DNA of 64,000 bases from Sclerurus mexicanus (lineage: Eukaryota; Chordata; Aves; Passeriformes; Furnariidae). Below the pieces are notes generated by a model. It saw only the letters and a program-made list of their open reading frames with translations, was not told the DNA's origin and ran no database searches. The translations under genes and the position numbers were made by a program. The DNA is taken from contig VWZF01001843.1 of the NCBI GenBank assembly GCA_013396755.1, positions 124,001 to 188,000 on the forward strand. Direction: 5' to 3'. Position 1 is the first letter of the stretch. Each line of letters starts with the position of its first letter. This document shows positions 27,423 to 41,320 of the stretch, piece after piece.

Positions 27423-29385
27423 GTGCCTTCTGCATCCCCCTGTACGTGCCCTATGTGCTGACGGGGAGATGGATCTTCGGGAGAAGCCTCTGCAAACTCT
27501 GGCTGGTAGTTGATTACCTGCTCTGCACCTCTTCGGTCTTCAACATCGTACTAATTAGCTATGACAGATTCCTCTCGGTGACAAGAGCGGTGAGTCCTGT
27601 CATGGCAGCTGAGAGGGAAGTAACTCTCCTCCTGCCTTATTCTCCAGATTCTCTGCAATAATTAAAAGCTCTTTGAATCCTACAGAAATTATGACTCTCT
27701 CTGCCTGGTGATAGAAAACAATAATTATCCACAAATACATAATTCAGCTGTGGTTTCAGATCAGTATTCCTGGCGTAATTAAACCACTTAAAGCCTCAGA
27801 CCCCATTGTGCAGGTGTTCCGTTCCCAGATGACAGGACGGTAGCGTACAAGGGAGCCAGTGAGGTAAGCAGACCTATTACTAACTTGTAGGGGCTTATTA
27901 TCTCCGGGACAAACAAGTGGATTGCAGTCGGACTTGCAGCTTCTCCCTGGCTACCAAGGCAGTAGATTGCAGTGCCAGCTTTGGCAGGGCACAGCCCTGA
28001 GGTCTCTGGGTACGTGGGGAGATGGAAACGCTCAGTCAGTCAGAGGATGTAACGGGCAGTTCACATTTGCTCTGGTCCGTTGCTGTTTGCTCATTCCCTG
28101 ACTCCAAATACAACACTGATCAGCTACAAGGCTAAGAGGGAGCAAGAGCTGGATGCCTGCCTTGCCCAGGAGTTTGATGCATGTGTCTCCCTGGTCGTCA
28201 CAGGGAGTAGCTGGGGGCAGCTCAGGCAAGTGGTGGGTGCAGACGACTGACAAGCTCCAGCCAAGTCAGTACATTTCCACTAAGCAGACACCACATTTTA
28301 GAGCTGCAAAAAATGAGCGTCCTAAATCTTGCCTGCAACAGTGTGATTTGTCTAGCAATTGCTCCTGTTGCCTAAAGCATATGGGTTTGTTAGACTGCTG
28401 GGATATTGCCTAGCAACTTTACCAGGAACGCTAACAGTTCATTTGTGAGGAGATTCCCCCAGCTGGGGTGTGTGACCATCCTTAAGGACAGGCTTTCCTG
28501 TTGCAGGTAGCCTACAGAGCCCAGCAAGGCAACACCAAGCAAGCAGTGCTGAAGATGGTGATGGTGTGGGTGTTGGCGTTCCTGCTGTACGGACCTGCCA
28601 TCATCAGCTGGGAGTACATCTCAGGCCGGAGCATCATACCCACGGGGGAGTGCTACGCTGAGTTTTTCTACAACTGGTATTTTCTCATGACAGCCTCTAC
28701 GCTGGAGTTTTTCACCCCTTTCATCAGTGTGATGTTTTTCAACCTGAGCATTTACCTGAACATACAGAAGCGTACCAAAATACGCCTCGATGTTTTCCAC
28801 GAGGCGCACAACGAGCCCTTCGCTGAAGAGATGGAAACGAGCCCAGAGGCAAAGCTTTCTTTGAAATGCTGTAAGTGGGAGCAGAAGGAGTCAGCTGAAA
28901 CCCTTGACCTCTCTAAGAGCAAAGCTCAAGCAACAGCCTCCACTTCCAGCCTGGGTGCCAAACACCTGCTGGCAACAAGCTCGGAGAGCTCTGGGAAACC
29001 CAAGTGTTGCAACAAAAAGAGCTGTAAAAATTCAGCCTGCACTCCGTCCTTAGAGAAACGGATGAAGTTCGTGTCCCAGAGCATGGCTCAACGCTTCAGG
29101 CTCTCTCGAGACAAGAAAGTGGCCAAATCCCTGGCAATCATCGTGGGCATTTTTGGGATTTGCTGGGCACCCTACACTCTCCTGATGATCATCCGTGCTG
29201 GCTGCCACGGCCGCTGCATCTCTGAGTACTGGTACGAGACTTCCTTCTGGCTGCTGTGGATCAACTCGGCTGTCAACCCTGTCCTGTACCCTCTCTGCCA
29301 CTACAGCTTCAGAAGGGCTTTTATTAAACTCCTCTGTCCCAAGAAGTTCAAGATTCAACCTCACGACGCCCTTCAGAGCTGCTGA
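27423..29385 (+). CDS. HRH3: Histamine H3 receptor, exons 2 and 3 (5' exon missing)
   Basis: Gi/o-coupled class A receptor for histamine; in mammals it is a presynaptic auto- and heteroreceptor. Exon 2 is 27423-27589 (acceptor TTGCAG, donor GTGAGT; enters in phase 1, leaves in phase 0). Exon 3 is 28507-29385, ending in TGA. Exon 2 carries the end of TM2, ECL1 and TM3: the ECL2-bonding Cys in SLCKLW, the amine-binding Asp in WLVVDYLLC, and DRF in place of DRY, as in mammalian H3. Exon 3 (292 aa) carries TM4 (VWVLAFLLYGPAI), ECL2 Cys in GECYAEFF, the histamine-contacting Glu of TM5 in TLEFFTPF, a long ICL3, TM6 with CWAPYTLL, TM7 with NPVLYPLC, and a C-tail with a Cys likely to be palmitoylated. 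ICL3 is shorter than in human H3. Synteny and the near-invariant ICL3 end (EKRMKFVSQS) favour H3 over H4. Exon 1 (start, TM1, part of TM2) is absent. Confidence 0.97.
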
Positions 29386-30745
29386 AAGTGAAGCCAGTCC
29401 CGTGTGAGGATGAGAAGAGTCTTGGTTTAACACTCCAGTATTGGTGTGGGAATGCAGCTGTGGTCTGGGGCAGGTGAGGAAGGCAGTAGTGAGACCACTA
29501 TTATTTTATTCTACTTCATCAACAACAAAATCCCACAGCTTAGGGGGGGTAAAGTGTTTTGGGTTTTTTTTACGTTAACCACAGACCATAAAATCTGTGT
29601 CCACCACTTGCTGGTGCCACAGAAGAGCTCTGCTGCCACCTAGTCAGGCTGAGCAGCACCAGCGTTTTGCTAAAAAAAATGAGAACTGAAAAATAAAAGC
29701 TAACAGAAATAAATATCTGATCTTAAACTACTGCACTAAACTACAGTTTAGCTGTTCACAGCTGATTTTTCCCATAAAAGGGAGCGGGTTTTTCTGAAGA
29801 TATTACACATATGTGATGACACAGAAAGAAAAGAACAAGTGAAAGAAGGAAAACACCTTGTTTATCCTTTTTGCTACAGCAGCCGCACCATAATCTGGAT
29901 CCCTCTTCCATGGGGTGCAATAGGTGTCCTTTCCACTCCCCAAGCTGTGGGGAATTTTAGCAAGTTTCAGAACTCTTGCATTCTTCCTTTTAAAATACAT
30001 CACTTGAATGGAGAATCAACATAATCTGTCAACATGAGCATCAATTCTTTTATTTTTTTAAATTAGTCAACTAATTCCACAGGCAGAGTGCCAGACTCAA
30101 CAGACCAGGGGCTCTAACCTCGGATTTATCGTGAAATCTTGGGGCATTTTATCTCTGCTTCCCATCTCATGCTTCATCACACCTGCCCATGTGTTCTGTA
30201 ACCTCTTTGGGCAGAGAGCATGACCAGAAAGCAGACAGCTTCCACTGCCCATCTCTGCTGGCACTGCTCAGTGATGTAGTAACACAAATATGTAATTAGT
30301 TGCCATGGCAAACGCTCATATTTAGCGGTATTGCACAGGGAAGCTCACGATCATAAGTCTGAAAACTACACTTACAAATAGAAACCCAAGTGCTGTAAAG
30401 TAGTACCCAAAAAGCTTGTGATGTTGTGATTGCCAATTACACCTCGCTGCTGCTGCAAGCAAACTGCTTTTTGGCTGCTGCTGGGAGCAAGAGAAAAGGC
30501 CAGCCAACTGTATTCTGTGGCATTTGTTAGGTAGATCGGTATTGTCATCTGAAGTCAGGCTTTAAATGATGTCTTGTCTTGTGTATACGATATTTCAGTC
30601 TTGTGACGTGTTCTGTCAGCCTGTTATACGTGGGTTAAAATATACCCTTTGAAGTATGTGTGCTATGAATTGACAGGGTGTACTGTTGAACCTGCTCATA
30701 CCTTTCCCTGTGTCTGCTCTGCTCACTCCTGAAAACCCCAATAAA
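29386..30745 (+). other. HRH3: HRH3 3' UTR with two candidate poly(A) signals
   Basis: AT-rich sequence after the HRH3 stop. AATAAA occurs at 29692-29697 (about 310 bp after the stop) and at 30740-30745 (about 1360 bp after). The second is followed by T-rich sequence and is a plausible distal end. Which is used cannot be decided from sequence. Confidence 0.5.
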
Positions 30746-30769
30746 GTATTTTTATACGAAGCTTGCCGA

Positions 30770-33700
30770 ATATTTTATGGTAAAAAAAAGGTGGTGCTGG
30801 AAATGATAAAATCCAACTGGGAGCAAAACATCCGTGGCTTTGCCCGAGGAGGCAGGTAAAGCCTGTGCATTTCACAAAAACCAGGTCCTGAAACAGCTGA
30901 GCGTCTCTTACCTCCGGTTAGCAGGGTCCTGACAGAGGGGGTGGTGAGTGCACATCACTCAGTTCTCTCCAACTTTGGGTCTTTTCCAGATCATGCAACT
31001 GAGATCTGGAAAGTTTACATTAACCCTAACTCTTCGTGTGATTTAAAAACCCCACTGGCCTGCCTCAAAATGAAAAGGTTATATGACACGGCCAAGGCAT
31101 CTGTTTCCAGCTCTGGTTCTCGTCCTTTGCTCATCAGGAGAGGTGGGACTACTGATAAAAACAAAAGGTGCTGGTTGTTACCCCCTTCTTTCCCAAACAG
31201 TGGAGAAATGGACATATTCCATTGTGAGCCTTTTGCACAGTATTTTCATGGTCTGTGACCTCCACATGGGCAGAATTATCTACCCTTGGCTGAAAGCAAT
31301 TTTATTCATTGCTGGATTTTGCAGGGAAGATACTTACATTCCTTCCTGAAATACGAGCTCTTGTCTTGCCAAATAAAAAAGAAAAATAACTACTTATGCC
31401 TGGACATGAGGTCACACCTGAGCCTGGTTTTCCTACTGAAAATGTTATGAGCTGGTCTGAAGTTTCAGAACACCTGATAACTAATTCAGATATGCTTAAA
31501 AGAGTCTTTGAATTCTGCTGCCTTTTAGTGTTCAGAATATAAATGTCTATATGCATTTGGAAGAGCACTAGGGAGTTTCTAGGCATAATCAAATATGAAC
31601 TGTGAAAATGCATAACCACTAGCCAAGGCAGGGCTGCTTGTCAGCCTCCCCAGCAAAACACTTGTGTATAATTTATGTTACCTGCTAAAAACATTCCTCT
31701 TTCCTATTGTTTAGGCATAAACTGAGCAGGCAGGACCCGTTTTCAACAACCACAAATAATGCTGTAATTATGAATATGCATCAATTATTTGGGGAAACAC
31801 GTAGGCTTTATTTCCATAGCACATTTCCACATGGAAAAGCAGCCCAGGTAATTCCGGAGAGAAGCATCCAATTTATACAGGGAGTGTTAGTGAACAGTGT
31901 TCATGCAGCAGTAAATCATGCCCAGGAGCTTTTTGAATCAGTGACTTCCCACAGGACCCGTGTGTGGAGGGGATGCCAGTTCCCATCTCTTAAAACAAAC
32001 CTACACTCCATTAACTCGAGGACCTAACGAGGTCTGTGGTCTTTCATAGAGCAGCATCTGCATTTCAATAAACTATCAAAGGACATTTTTTTTCAGCACA
32101 GCTACTTTCCTTTTGGCTCTGTCATGCTTCCTCCCTAATCACCAGTAATGAGAGATCTCTTTACACAGGCAGAGGAACTTTGCTCCCACAGCCTCTCCTC
32201 TGGCCCCTCCTCAATTACCATCCCTTATTTGTTCTCTCCAACCTGCAGTTACACAAATTGCTCCATTGTTCCATAGGCATCACTGGAGCTTCATTAGCTC
32301 AAGTAGGAGGTTGGAGAAGAAGAGAGAAAGCAAGAAGGAGCTTTTGTTGAAAAACACCTGTCCGGGATAACTAATGAGATTTGCCAAGAAGGAAGTGCTC
32401 TGAAATCAGGAAGATGTGATTATATTTTGATTTGAAAGAATGCTAATGGTTTTCCTTCATGTTTGCAAATGAACATTCATTTTCATAGCAGAACTAGGAT
32501 GAAAAGACAGGAGGTTACATCCTTGCCAGAAAGAACTTCACCAACATGATTTCTGTGAGGGAGGATTAATTTTTCATAACCCCAGCTCTCGTGCAGTGAC
32601 ACCAGCAGAACTTTGCAGCATAGACCTGCACTTAAAAGAGACCTCCTGAGCTGTACAGAACTTGTTCTGCAAATAGAAGGGGCACAATAAGGAGTGTTAT
32701 TATCTTTACTTCTGATGTGAGAATCACAGACAAGAATAAAAACTCTTTGCTGGCTGCTCTGGATGAGTGCCACAGAAGAGGAAAGCTCTCTCAATTTCTG
32801 ACACCACAAAGCCAGCCTTTCATTCCAGATTGCACAGATGTGCCTGAGGACAGGAGGGAACTCACAGCACTTTTCTGTTCCCTTAACCTTGACTTAGATC
32901 TCCTCCTTACAACCATTTTCTGTCAATATAGTTGTACGTGCAGGATTAAGGAATTATGTGGTTTAGAAAAGCAACTAAGAATTCTGCAGGGTGAAAGGTC
33001 TTATCTATAACCTGGTACCATCATTTTATTGAAATATAAAACTATCACTGGCATTTGCTTCAACAAAGCCACTGCTACCTGGGAAGGGGAGACTTGCACA
33101 CACCTCAAAGGCAAAAAACCCAGCTCTCCCCCTGTGCCTCTTGTTGCAAGCTCAGAAATGCTGGCGACTCTTTAAATCAGCGCCGTTTTTAGTGCTGAAG
33201 TCAAGGATGCGTGAGCATTACTTATTACTCAGTATTTACAAGCCCCACATTTTCACTCTATAATTTACAAACCGCTTGCACAGTCTGGGTACAAAAGGGA
33301 GTTAATATTTAATCCAAGTACCAAACATCATAGGTAGAGCTACACGTGCACATCCGTGATGGAAGAACAAGACCATTATTTTTCCATTTGTAAAATTCTA
33401 CAACCTGAAATTTTGTTTAAAATCACTCAGAAGCACCAAGAAGCGTCTTTTGTTGCGTTGTAAAGGCTTGTCTTACACATCAAACACCTGTCAGTAATTC
33501 CTAGGACGTCCTGCTGTAATGCACTATGATTATATATTAGAGGTGGCAAGAAAATGGCATGAAAGGAGGTAGTTCTGAGATGTGTGCGTACAAACATCAC
33601 AAGTACCCCTCCTGTGCATGTAAACACACAATGACAAAACCGGAGTTGTTATAGGCAGACTGTACCCACAACTTAGGCATCTGTTCCTTTAAGTACAAAA

Positions 33701-36700
33701 ACGTGTCTGTGATGTGACACCAACTGTTGAATTATTTTTAACAAAACATCCTGGGCTTTAGCAGCACAATTAACACTGAAGGAAAACTGATTGCAAAGTG
33801 GTTAATAATCTGATTCAAGATCTCTGTGAGCATTCACAAACAACAAGCTCTCTGCTGGAAGGGCAATAACAGTTCTGGCAAATTTTGGAGCTGTTAAGAA
33901 ACAGCTCACACACAGCTTTAGTGATTAGAGGCTGTTCATTGAAGAACAAACAACAACGGGGGTTGCACCTACACCCTGCAGCGTCCACGAATTGATGAGG
34001 GATTGGCAAAACAAGCATTCCCTTATGGAAATAATTTACACTCTACGAGGCACAAGTTTATTAGACCATCATGGCTAAAACACCATTTGATATCTCTGAT
34101 ACAGCTTGTATTCAAAATACACAGGGATAAAATAATATGTCGAATACTTAAATGAAGCCTGTGGTCAGCATTCTGAGAACTTGGAAATAAGTTGCAATCC
34201 AGGAGTTTTCATAAACGTAACAAGTAAGAGGATGTTTTGTTGCTGCCATTAATACTTTCAATTGAAACGAAGGTTGCAGAGATGTTACAGAACTGTACAG
34301 AGGGATTTTGAGGGGTAGCTAATTCTAGAGTAAGGAAAAGACTGACCTCAAATACGGTGACTGTCATCGCAAGTATTCAGCAACGAGGGAATGTCAAACC
34401 CCAGCAGAGGACCAAAACGCCCAACATATCCTTTCTGAAGCTCTCGCTGGGAAGAACTCCTGCAGCCAGAAGGCTGCAGAACAGTTCATCTGTCAGAGAG
34501 AGAGCTGAAACACCTTCGAAATTCCCCCTCATGAGTCCCTGGACTCCCTCTCCAAGTGACCATCTCAAAGACGGTGTCTGAGAACACGGAGATCAAACCG
34601 ATTTCCTTTGGAAAAAAACAACCCAAAAAACAACCTTCCCTCACTCGCCTCTTGAGAGGTGCCCCAGGCGAGGCACCGAACAGACAATTAAAAACTGGGA
34701 AATCAGATACTTGAGGTCATTAGGATGGACTCTGGTTAACAGCCCCGTGTTCACCCCAGCAATTATTTCGCTGAGAACAGTCACCACTCGCCACTCGAGG
34801 ACAGCGCTTTACCATTTGTAAACAGTGAATATTTGTAATCAATATTAATCACTCCCAACCGCGCCATAACGAGTTATCAAACCAGAGCAATTGCCTCCTG
34901 CACAACAAAAGAACACAAACCGTACATTTTAGTCAGCCCAAATGCCACTTGTACGACAGACTTGAAGAGGTGTTTCTGTGCTGACAGGATCTACCAAATT
35001 GCCTTAGAAAAAGCACATCTATTAACTGAAAGACATGAACAAGTATAACATTTTCTGAGAACATCTGAACAAGTTCCTTCTCTATTCAATCACGTTTGTG
35101 ACCTTCTACAATTATTCTCTCCATTAGTATATAAGCACTCAGGCTTTACTAGCATGAAAGTGGGAATATAGTTAATTTTTTAGGCTGAATATTCACTAAA
35201 AGCAGATCTCCTCCTGTGCAGTTATTCATCAAGCAACTTGGTTAGCGAAGTGTGATATTGGTTTTGTTCCAGGCTAAATACATTAGGAAAATATCTTTTA
35301 TAGCACTAACTTAATTTAGCCTTAACATACAATTCGAGAACTGTTCTGTGTTGATCAGCTTCACAAGCCACTTCAACCCATTGAATAAGCATTACAAAAG
35401 TCACTATCTTTAGAACATTTAATTAGTGATAATTGCATCAATTAGTAGCACCAGCTGGTAAACTGTACATGTTTCACGTGGCAATTGTTTTTATCCATCT
35501 CCAAATCAAGTTTTATTTGCTGTGAAAAAAATCCTGAATGCCTTGAAAAAAATAAGTGGAGAGAGACCTGAGTGAGGTCTCCTGAACTTCATGGACTGCA
35601 GTTCCATGAAGAGGGCAAAGTGGGTACTGAAGGATTTTGTGGAGGGCAGGGGCTTTTTTTCCAAATTCCAGGTCCCCTGCCTTGCCACAGAACTTCTGTG
35701 TGACTGTGCAAGTCGCTGGGGTCCAAATCCAGAGAGATATTTTAAATCAAGATTTCTAAAATTCAGTGGGACATAGGCTTTTCCCATCCCCCCTACATTT
35801 GGAGCTCAGCCTCCTGTGATTCAGCTTCTACCAGTGAAAGAAGGTTAAAAAAAAATCACCCACAAACTTCAGGTACTGTAATAATAATAAAAATTTAAAC
35901 TCAGGAAATTTTCATCCTTCAAAGCCATTTTCCTAATGGCCATGAATTAGCTAATGAAGCTAAATTAGTTAATGAAGCTAGAAAATTATGGTTGATACAG
36001 AAACAGAGATGTGTTAACTTGCCAAAATAAAATACATTTTTTTCAGTCTGTAAATACAAGGGCCTTAAGCACAGCTAACGAGGGGGCTAACCCATGTTAG
36101 GGCAACCTTCAAACCCACAACTTCTGGCTCTGAAGTTATTTAATGTTATCAGGTTTTGTTCTTCTAGACAGAGCTCAGCATCCCAGCAACTGCTGATTTG
36201 AACCACTGCTTTAAACCCCCATGACATCTCTGCTCTGGGGGTGGGTAAGTGAAGAAAATCAACATTTTCTAAAGGAACGCAGAAAAAAAAATATTGATTT
36301 AATACAATGACCTTTTACCGGGTTACTTTTTAAATGTGATAAATGCAAGTCCTGTCTGGACAAAGCACTCTAGCTGCCCAAACCCATCTTCCTGATTTAT
36401 AACAGAAAAAAGCAGCAGGAAATGAATAGCCACAAACCAGCAGGATTTCATGAATAAGATAATCAAAATATGGGTGCTTGCTCCGTAATCTCACAGATGT
36501 CTTCTTGACAACCAGTGTTTTAGCAATTACACTCCCTCATGCAAATATTTTTCTTCATAAGCATTTTCCACTTCTGGCGGAAGATTAATGGATCTGGATT
36601 TCAAGAGTGAATAGCCAGCTCCTCTCCAGGGCTGATTAGAGTGTGTGCAAAGGATGCACGGGGTGGGATTCACACGTCTGTGGACAAAGTGATGCTCCAG

Positions 36701-39700
36701 CCTCAGTGGTAATTAAGCACCGAGGAACCAAATGTCAGGATTCAAAAGAGAAATCTTTAAACTATGACAAAGCTTTTCCACATGTGAAAATTGATCCCAA
36801 GCCATCAGATGCTTTCTGAAATATTGACTCTTACCTGCACATTAATTGCCTATCGATTTGTCCAGTTACGGAGACAAAAAGGCCCCTCTGAGGATTTGAA
36901 TAACAAAAGGTAATTTGTTCAGCAGTTCGTTTTCAGTCCTGCTTTTCAATCAGCGTTAATAAGTCTGGATCTAAGTGCATTTCTAAACCTGCATTTTTAA
37001 AAGGTGATTGTGTCTGTATAAAACATTCTCAGCATACGTGACTATGCACAAAGCCCTTCATGTTTTGTGTCTCGTCTTACCCACTAATCTTGAATAAAAT
37101 AACAGCATTTGAGTGCGTTGCAGTGCTACATTCAGGTTAAAAACCCCACCAACCCGAGCCTGGGTGACCACTGCATTATGCAAGTCCCTCCAATTAGAAT
37201 TAATTGAATGTTACCAGAATAAAATGGATGGTAGCAAAGTAACCAGCCACGGCCATTACTTCTTACTGAAATGAAACCTGCAAACAAGAAGTTAGATATT
37301 AAAGCATAATGATATGGATCAGTAGTATGGCTGGCCTTTCGTCCTCACTCATCAGTCAGGAAATGTACATACAATACACAAATACACCTAACCAACTGGG
37401 TGACATAAGAACACAGCAACAAGCAAAGAGCAGAGCTGAGCAAGGAATGCACACTTCAACGAGTCAAAGTGATATTTCTTATAAACAAGGGCAGAGAAAA
37501 AAACCCAAGCTCTGTGGATGAGAAATCAGTCCTCCTTGGACAATTCTATTTCCATCAGTGGAGATGAAAAATTACTCTCAGTGGGGAAATGAAGGACAAA
37601 CACAATCTCAACATTAAAACAAGGTTGATAAAAATCTTCCTTTGTCCTACCAAGTCAGTTTTATGTCTCAGAAAAATGGGCACATAACACATGATAAATT
37701 TCAGAACTGCTTAAGGAAAAATCGAGAGCACAGCCTGAAGGGAGCTTTGTTCTGTTATTAAGAGTTGCAAAATCATCCCTTATCATTATTGGCACACAAA
37801 CGTAACCTTCCCTCCAAACAGTAATAACTGCAGCCTTCCTGGTCCTCTATAGTGCAGCCAGAATTAATCCCTGTTTAACAAAATGGGAAAACTTGTTACT
37901 GGGGAATGGCACTGGAAACTGGGCTACGGGAACTAGCAGAAAACAGAGTTATTTCTCAAAGGCCAGGCCCACACCAACACTGGGATGAAGTTCAGCACTT
38001 GGCACAATGGAGCCTTAATTTATACCAAAGCCATTTTCACACTGGTGATGAACTTAATTATTAATGGTCCAAAACCAGAATAAAACTTTCAGTTATGACA
38101 GGGCTGTGAAAGAGATGCTGAGCTCCAACTTACCTCTTCGTCCTGTGGGCTACGGTGCTCCCAAAAAGAAAAGCTCCCAGAATCATTCTTGCCACTCACA
38201 AGAATCCATTTTACACGACGATATTTGTAGAAAGATTAAGCTGAAATATATATTCATTGCTATTTCATTTCCATTGCAGGGTCAGCAGTTCAAACAACTG
38301 ACATCCCAGCAGCCTGGCTGCTCCACATTTGTGTTCCACCTGGCGCTCATTTAACAACTCATTAAGCTGCACACCTGCAACACGCCTGACCTCTGGCCCC
38401 AGCATTAACCTGACGCTGCAGGTGTTGGCCAGTGAGCCCAGTTAACAGATCCCATGGAAAACGGGACAGTTACGTGGTGGGTTTGTATCCAGCAGCTTCT
38501 ACAAACACGTGCAAACTATGGCAAGATCCCACTCCATCAGCAGGAGCATCTCTGCTTCACAGCCGCTCCTGTCGTTCTGCAATTTGAATTAAGATTCAAA
38601 AAGAACAGATAGCAAGTTGTTAAACGTGGTCAAGTCAGAGCGCTTATTCACTTACCATAAATTTACTTACAAACAAATCACTGTGAAGAGGCTTAGTAAG
38701 TGCACACACAATGGTGAAAGAAATTTCCCCAATAAACAAAAATGTTAGGTAATACAACACAGTGCTTTACAAACCATAAGTAAAGCAGATCACAAGACAT
38801 CTTATGCTTAAACACGCTGATTCAATGCTTTAGTTAATGGTACTGCAATATCCACGTTTAAAAGTGTGGTCCTTTTTAATGCTCCTTTTTACATTATCAC
38901 CCGCTTTTATTTTTCTGTGCAATTGATACCACCTATAAGGTTCAAGGTCCTACAAAGGGGGAGAGGACTGAAAATAAATATAAACCCCCTGCAATTAGCA
39001 CCAAAATAATGTTGTAATCATGTACCAAAAAAACATGCATTAAAAAGATGAGTACTGTAAAGTGCTAAGCAAAATTATGGCTCAAGCTTCTCCAGGAGAT
39101 AGAGAATTGACTGAACTTCAATTCACATTAAATTCCCATGGCTTATTGTCAGAATGAGAAATAAAATCTACCATATCTTTCCTCTTGCCAGCTTAAAAAG
39201 CAAGGACAGGATCAAAGGCTCAGCAGAGGAAAGCAAAAGGTAAAGAAAGTCACACAGAAGAACACGGTGCTGCCACCCAAGAGCAGGTGGCTGAAACGTT
39301 AAGCACAAAGAACCCAATTCTGGGATCAACAGGACCTTCTGGGAAGCTGTCAGGAAACCTGCTGTGCTTTTCACACATCAGTAAACAACTCGCTCTCCTC
39401 TCAAGAAATGAGGTTTCGTGAGCACCAGGAGTAAGGGTGAAAGCTCCTGTGAGTACAGAGGTTTTTAAAACAGCCTCTGGCATCCTCAGAGTCAGAGAGT
39501 GCAAAGTATCTGTAGGTATTAAAAAATCTGCAAAGAAGCTGCACCAGCTTTGGTGCTCAGGCAACCTTCTCCTGGGTTCATTAAATGTGGCTGAAAAGCC
39601 TGTAGCAATAGAAGAGAAAACAACAGTAAAGCCTAAAAATGCTGCTTTAAACCAAACAGGGGACAGAACTGAGTATTAACTTCTACTTAATTCAATCTGG

Positions 39701-40890
39701 TAAATCCCAGGGATGAAGCAAAACACGAGAGACTTCAGGATTAATATTAGTTTTCATTTTTTCCTGATCCTGTTTATACTGATACCACTGCTTATAATGC
39801 ACAGATTACTTCCCACATCTGATCACAAATAGAATACTCAGAATGTGAATTTAGGAGAAGTAACTACCTGTTCTGCCCATGACTTTATTAATCGTTCAGG
39901 CATTTGAGTTGACCCTGCACTTTTTCAGAATTAACAACCTGCTGCTCTTCCGACAAGATATGGACAGGCAAAGTTAGTTCTAATTAATAACCATAATCAC
40001 AAAGCTGATCCCAACACTGGCACTGCAGGAGGGCAAGAGTTGAGCTGTAATTTAGAGATTGAGCAGGACTGCCCTTTTCCAGCCACAGGCAGCCAGGAAA
40101 ATACCCATTGTTCATGGAATCAGAGGGACAGTCTTTTAAGGATGTGCCATTTCGGAGCACTGGAGTATTAGTGATGAAATCAAACACAATGTGCAGTGAA
40201 AGAAGCAGAAGGAATTATCACCTTTGCTGTGGTGTATTAGAAAAAGTGGTTACAGGCTACAGCTGTCTTTTTTTTTCCTTTTAACCCCCTCAGTAATTCC
40301 AACTACTGCTGACAGTATTTCTGTCACAACATTCCACAACCCTTAAGAAAAAGCTTAATAGGTTTTGATAAATTTTGACTTTTCACTATTAGCATAATTA
40401 TCTTTTACACAAAATATAACCAGAATATACAGAAAAAACTCTTCCTTCTGCATGAGGTAAGGGCAAAGATCCACTGTTCTAGATCAAGATTTCTGAACTC
40501 CTAGAGAATAAAATTTAAGACCATGGTCCACAAAATCACATGGTTAAAAAATAAAGGAGAGGGGACAAAGAACATTGAGAACATTGCTTCAGCTTCCTCA
40601 AGAAAATGGGAAAACTCAAAAATGAGTCTCAAATGGCTGTTCCTTGGCTAGTTTATACTGCTACTTAGCTGCTACCAGCATTTAAGGATAGTCAATTATT
40701 TATACTAATGAAGAAATAGTTTCAGTCATTAATTGCAGTTGTTTTGTGCTCTTCCTCCCTAAAATTACTGAGGAGCTGTGCCTCCTCTGAGGGTAAAAAC
40801 CCACACAAAATCACAACAGAGAAAGAAAAGAGGTTAAGAGAAGATGACTCAAACGGGTCATCCTATAAAAACAGATAAACATGGGACCAC
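30770..40890. other. Gene-free AT-rich interval between convergent HRH3 and MTG2
   Basis: No exon recognised on either strand over about 10 kb. The DNA is AT-rich, lacks recognisable CR1 or retroviral sequence, and holds clusters of TAAT/ATTA homeodomain-type cores, notably at 31755-31800 and 35420-35446. It may contain conserved non-coding elements, but that cannot be judged from one species. Confidence 0.5.
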
Positions 40891-40891
40891 C

Positions 40892-40897
40892 TTTATT
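40892..40897 (-). terminator. MTG2: Candidate MTG2 poly(A) signal (AATAAA on minus)
   Basis: TTTATT on the plus strand, about 425 bp beyond the MTG2 stop and inside an A-rich minus-strand tract. It is the first well-formed AATAAA I saw after the stop and suggests a short 3' UTR. Confidence 0.45.
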
Positions 40898-41320
40898 TTT
40901 TTTATTTTTAGTATTTTTGCTTGGGGAAAATTGAGAAGTAACTTCACTACAATTCATAAAATAAACCAGCATCTCCGCCAGATCTTGAATTTCAGCCACT
41001 TCTACTAGACAGCACTCTCTTCATTCCATAATTAACTATCTAATGCCAGACAAGATCCAGGTTTTCAATTCAACACCCATCACGATTACAATTTTCAAAT
41101 TGTTGTAAAACATCTGAGACACCTGCAGGTGAACAAACAAACAAAATAATCCTTCCAATGCAGCAGTCCAGAACAAACCCACGTGCTTGTGCAAATGCAA
41201 GTGCCCTTGCGTTTTAAGAGAAAACAACCAACAAAAGAAAGTCAAGCCACAGAAACGCAATCTAATGAAATGATGATTTCATTTTCGTTCTCCCAGCACA
41301 GTTCACAGCAGTTCTGGTTC

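Noticed and set aside
26564..27435. Minus-strand Pro/Ser/His-rich repeat protein across the minisatellite
   Set aside because: The frame is open because the repeat lacks stops; period changes of 101 to 110 bp shift frame between units, so no stable protein repeat exists.
28501..28506. HRH3 starting translation at 28501
   Set aside because: The TTG there belongs to the intron acceptor TTGCAG; coding resumes at 28507 and joins exon 2 in phase 0.
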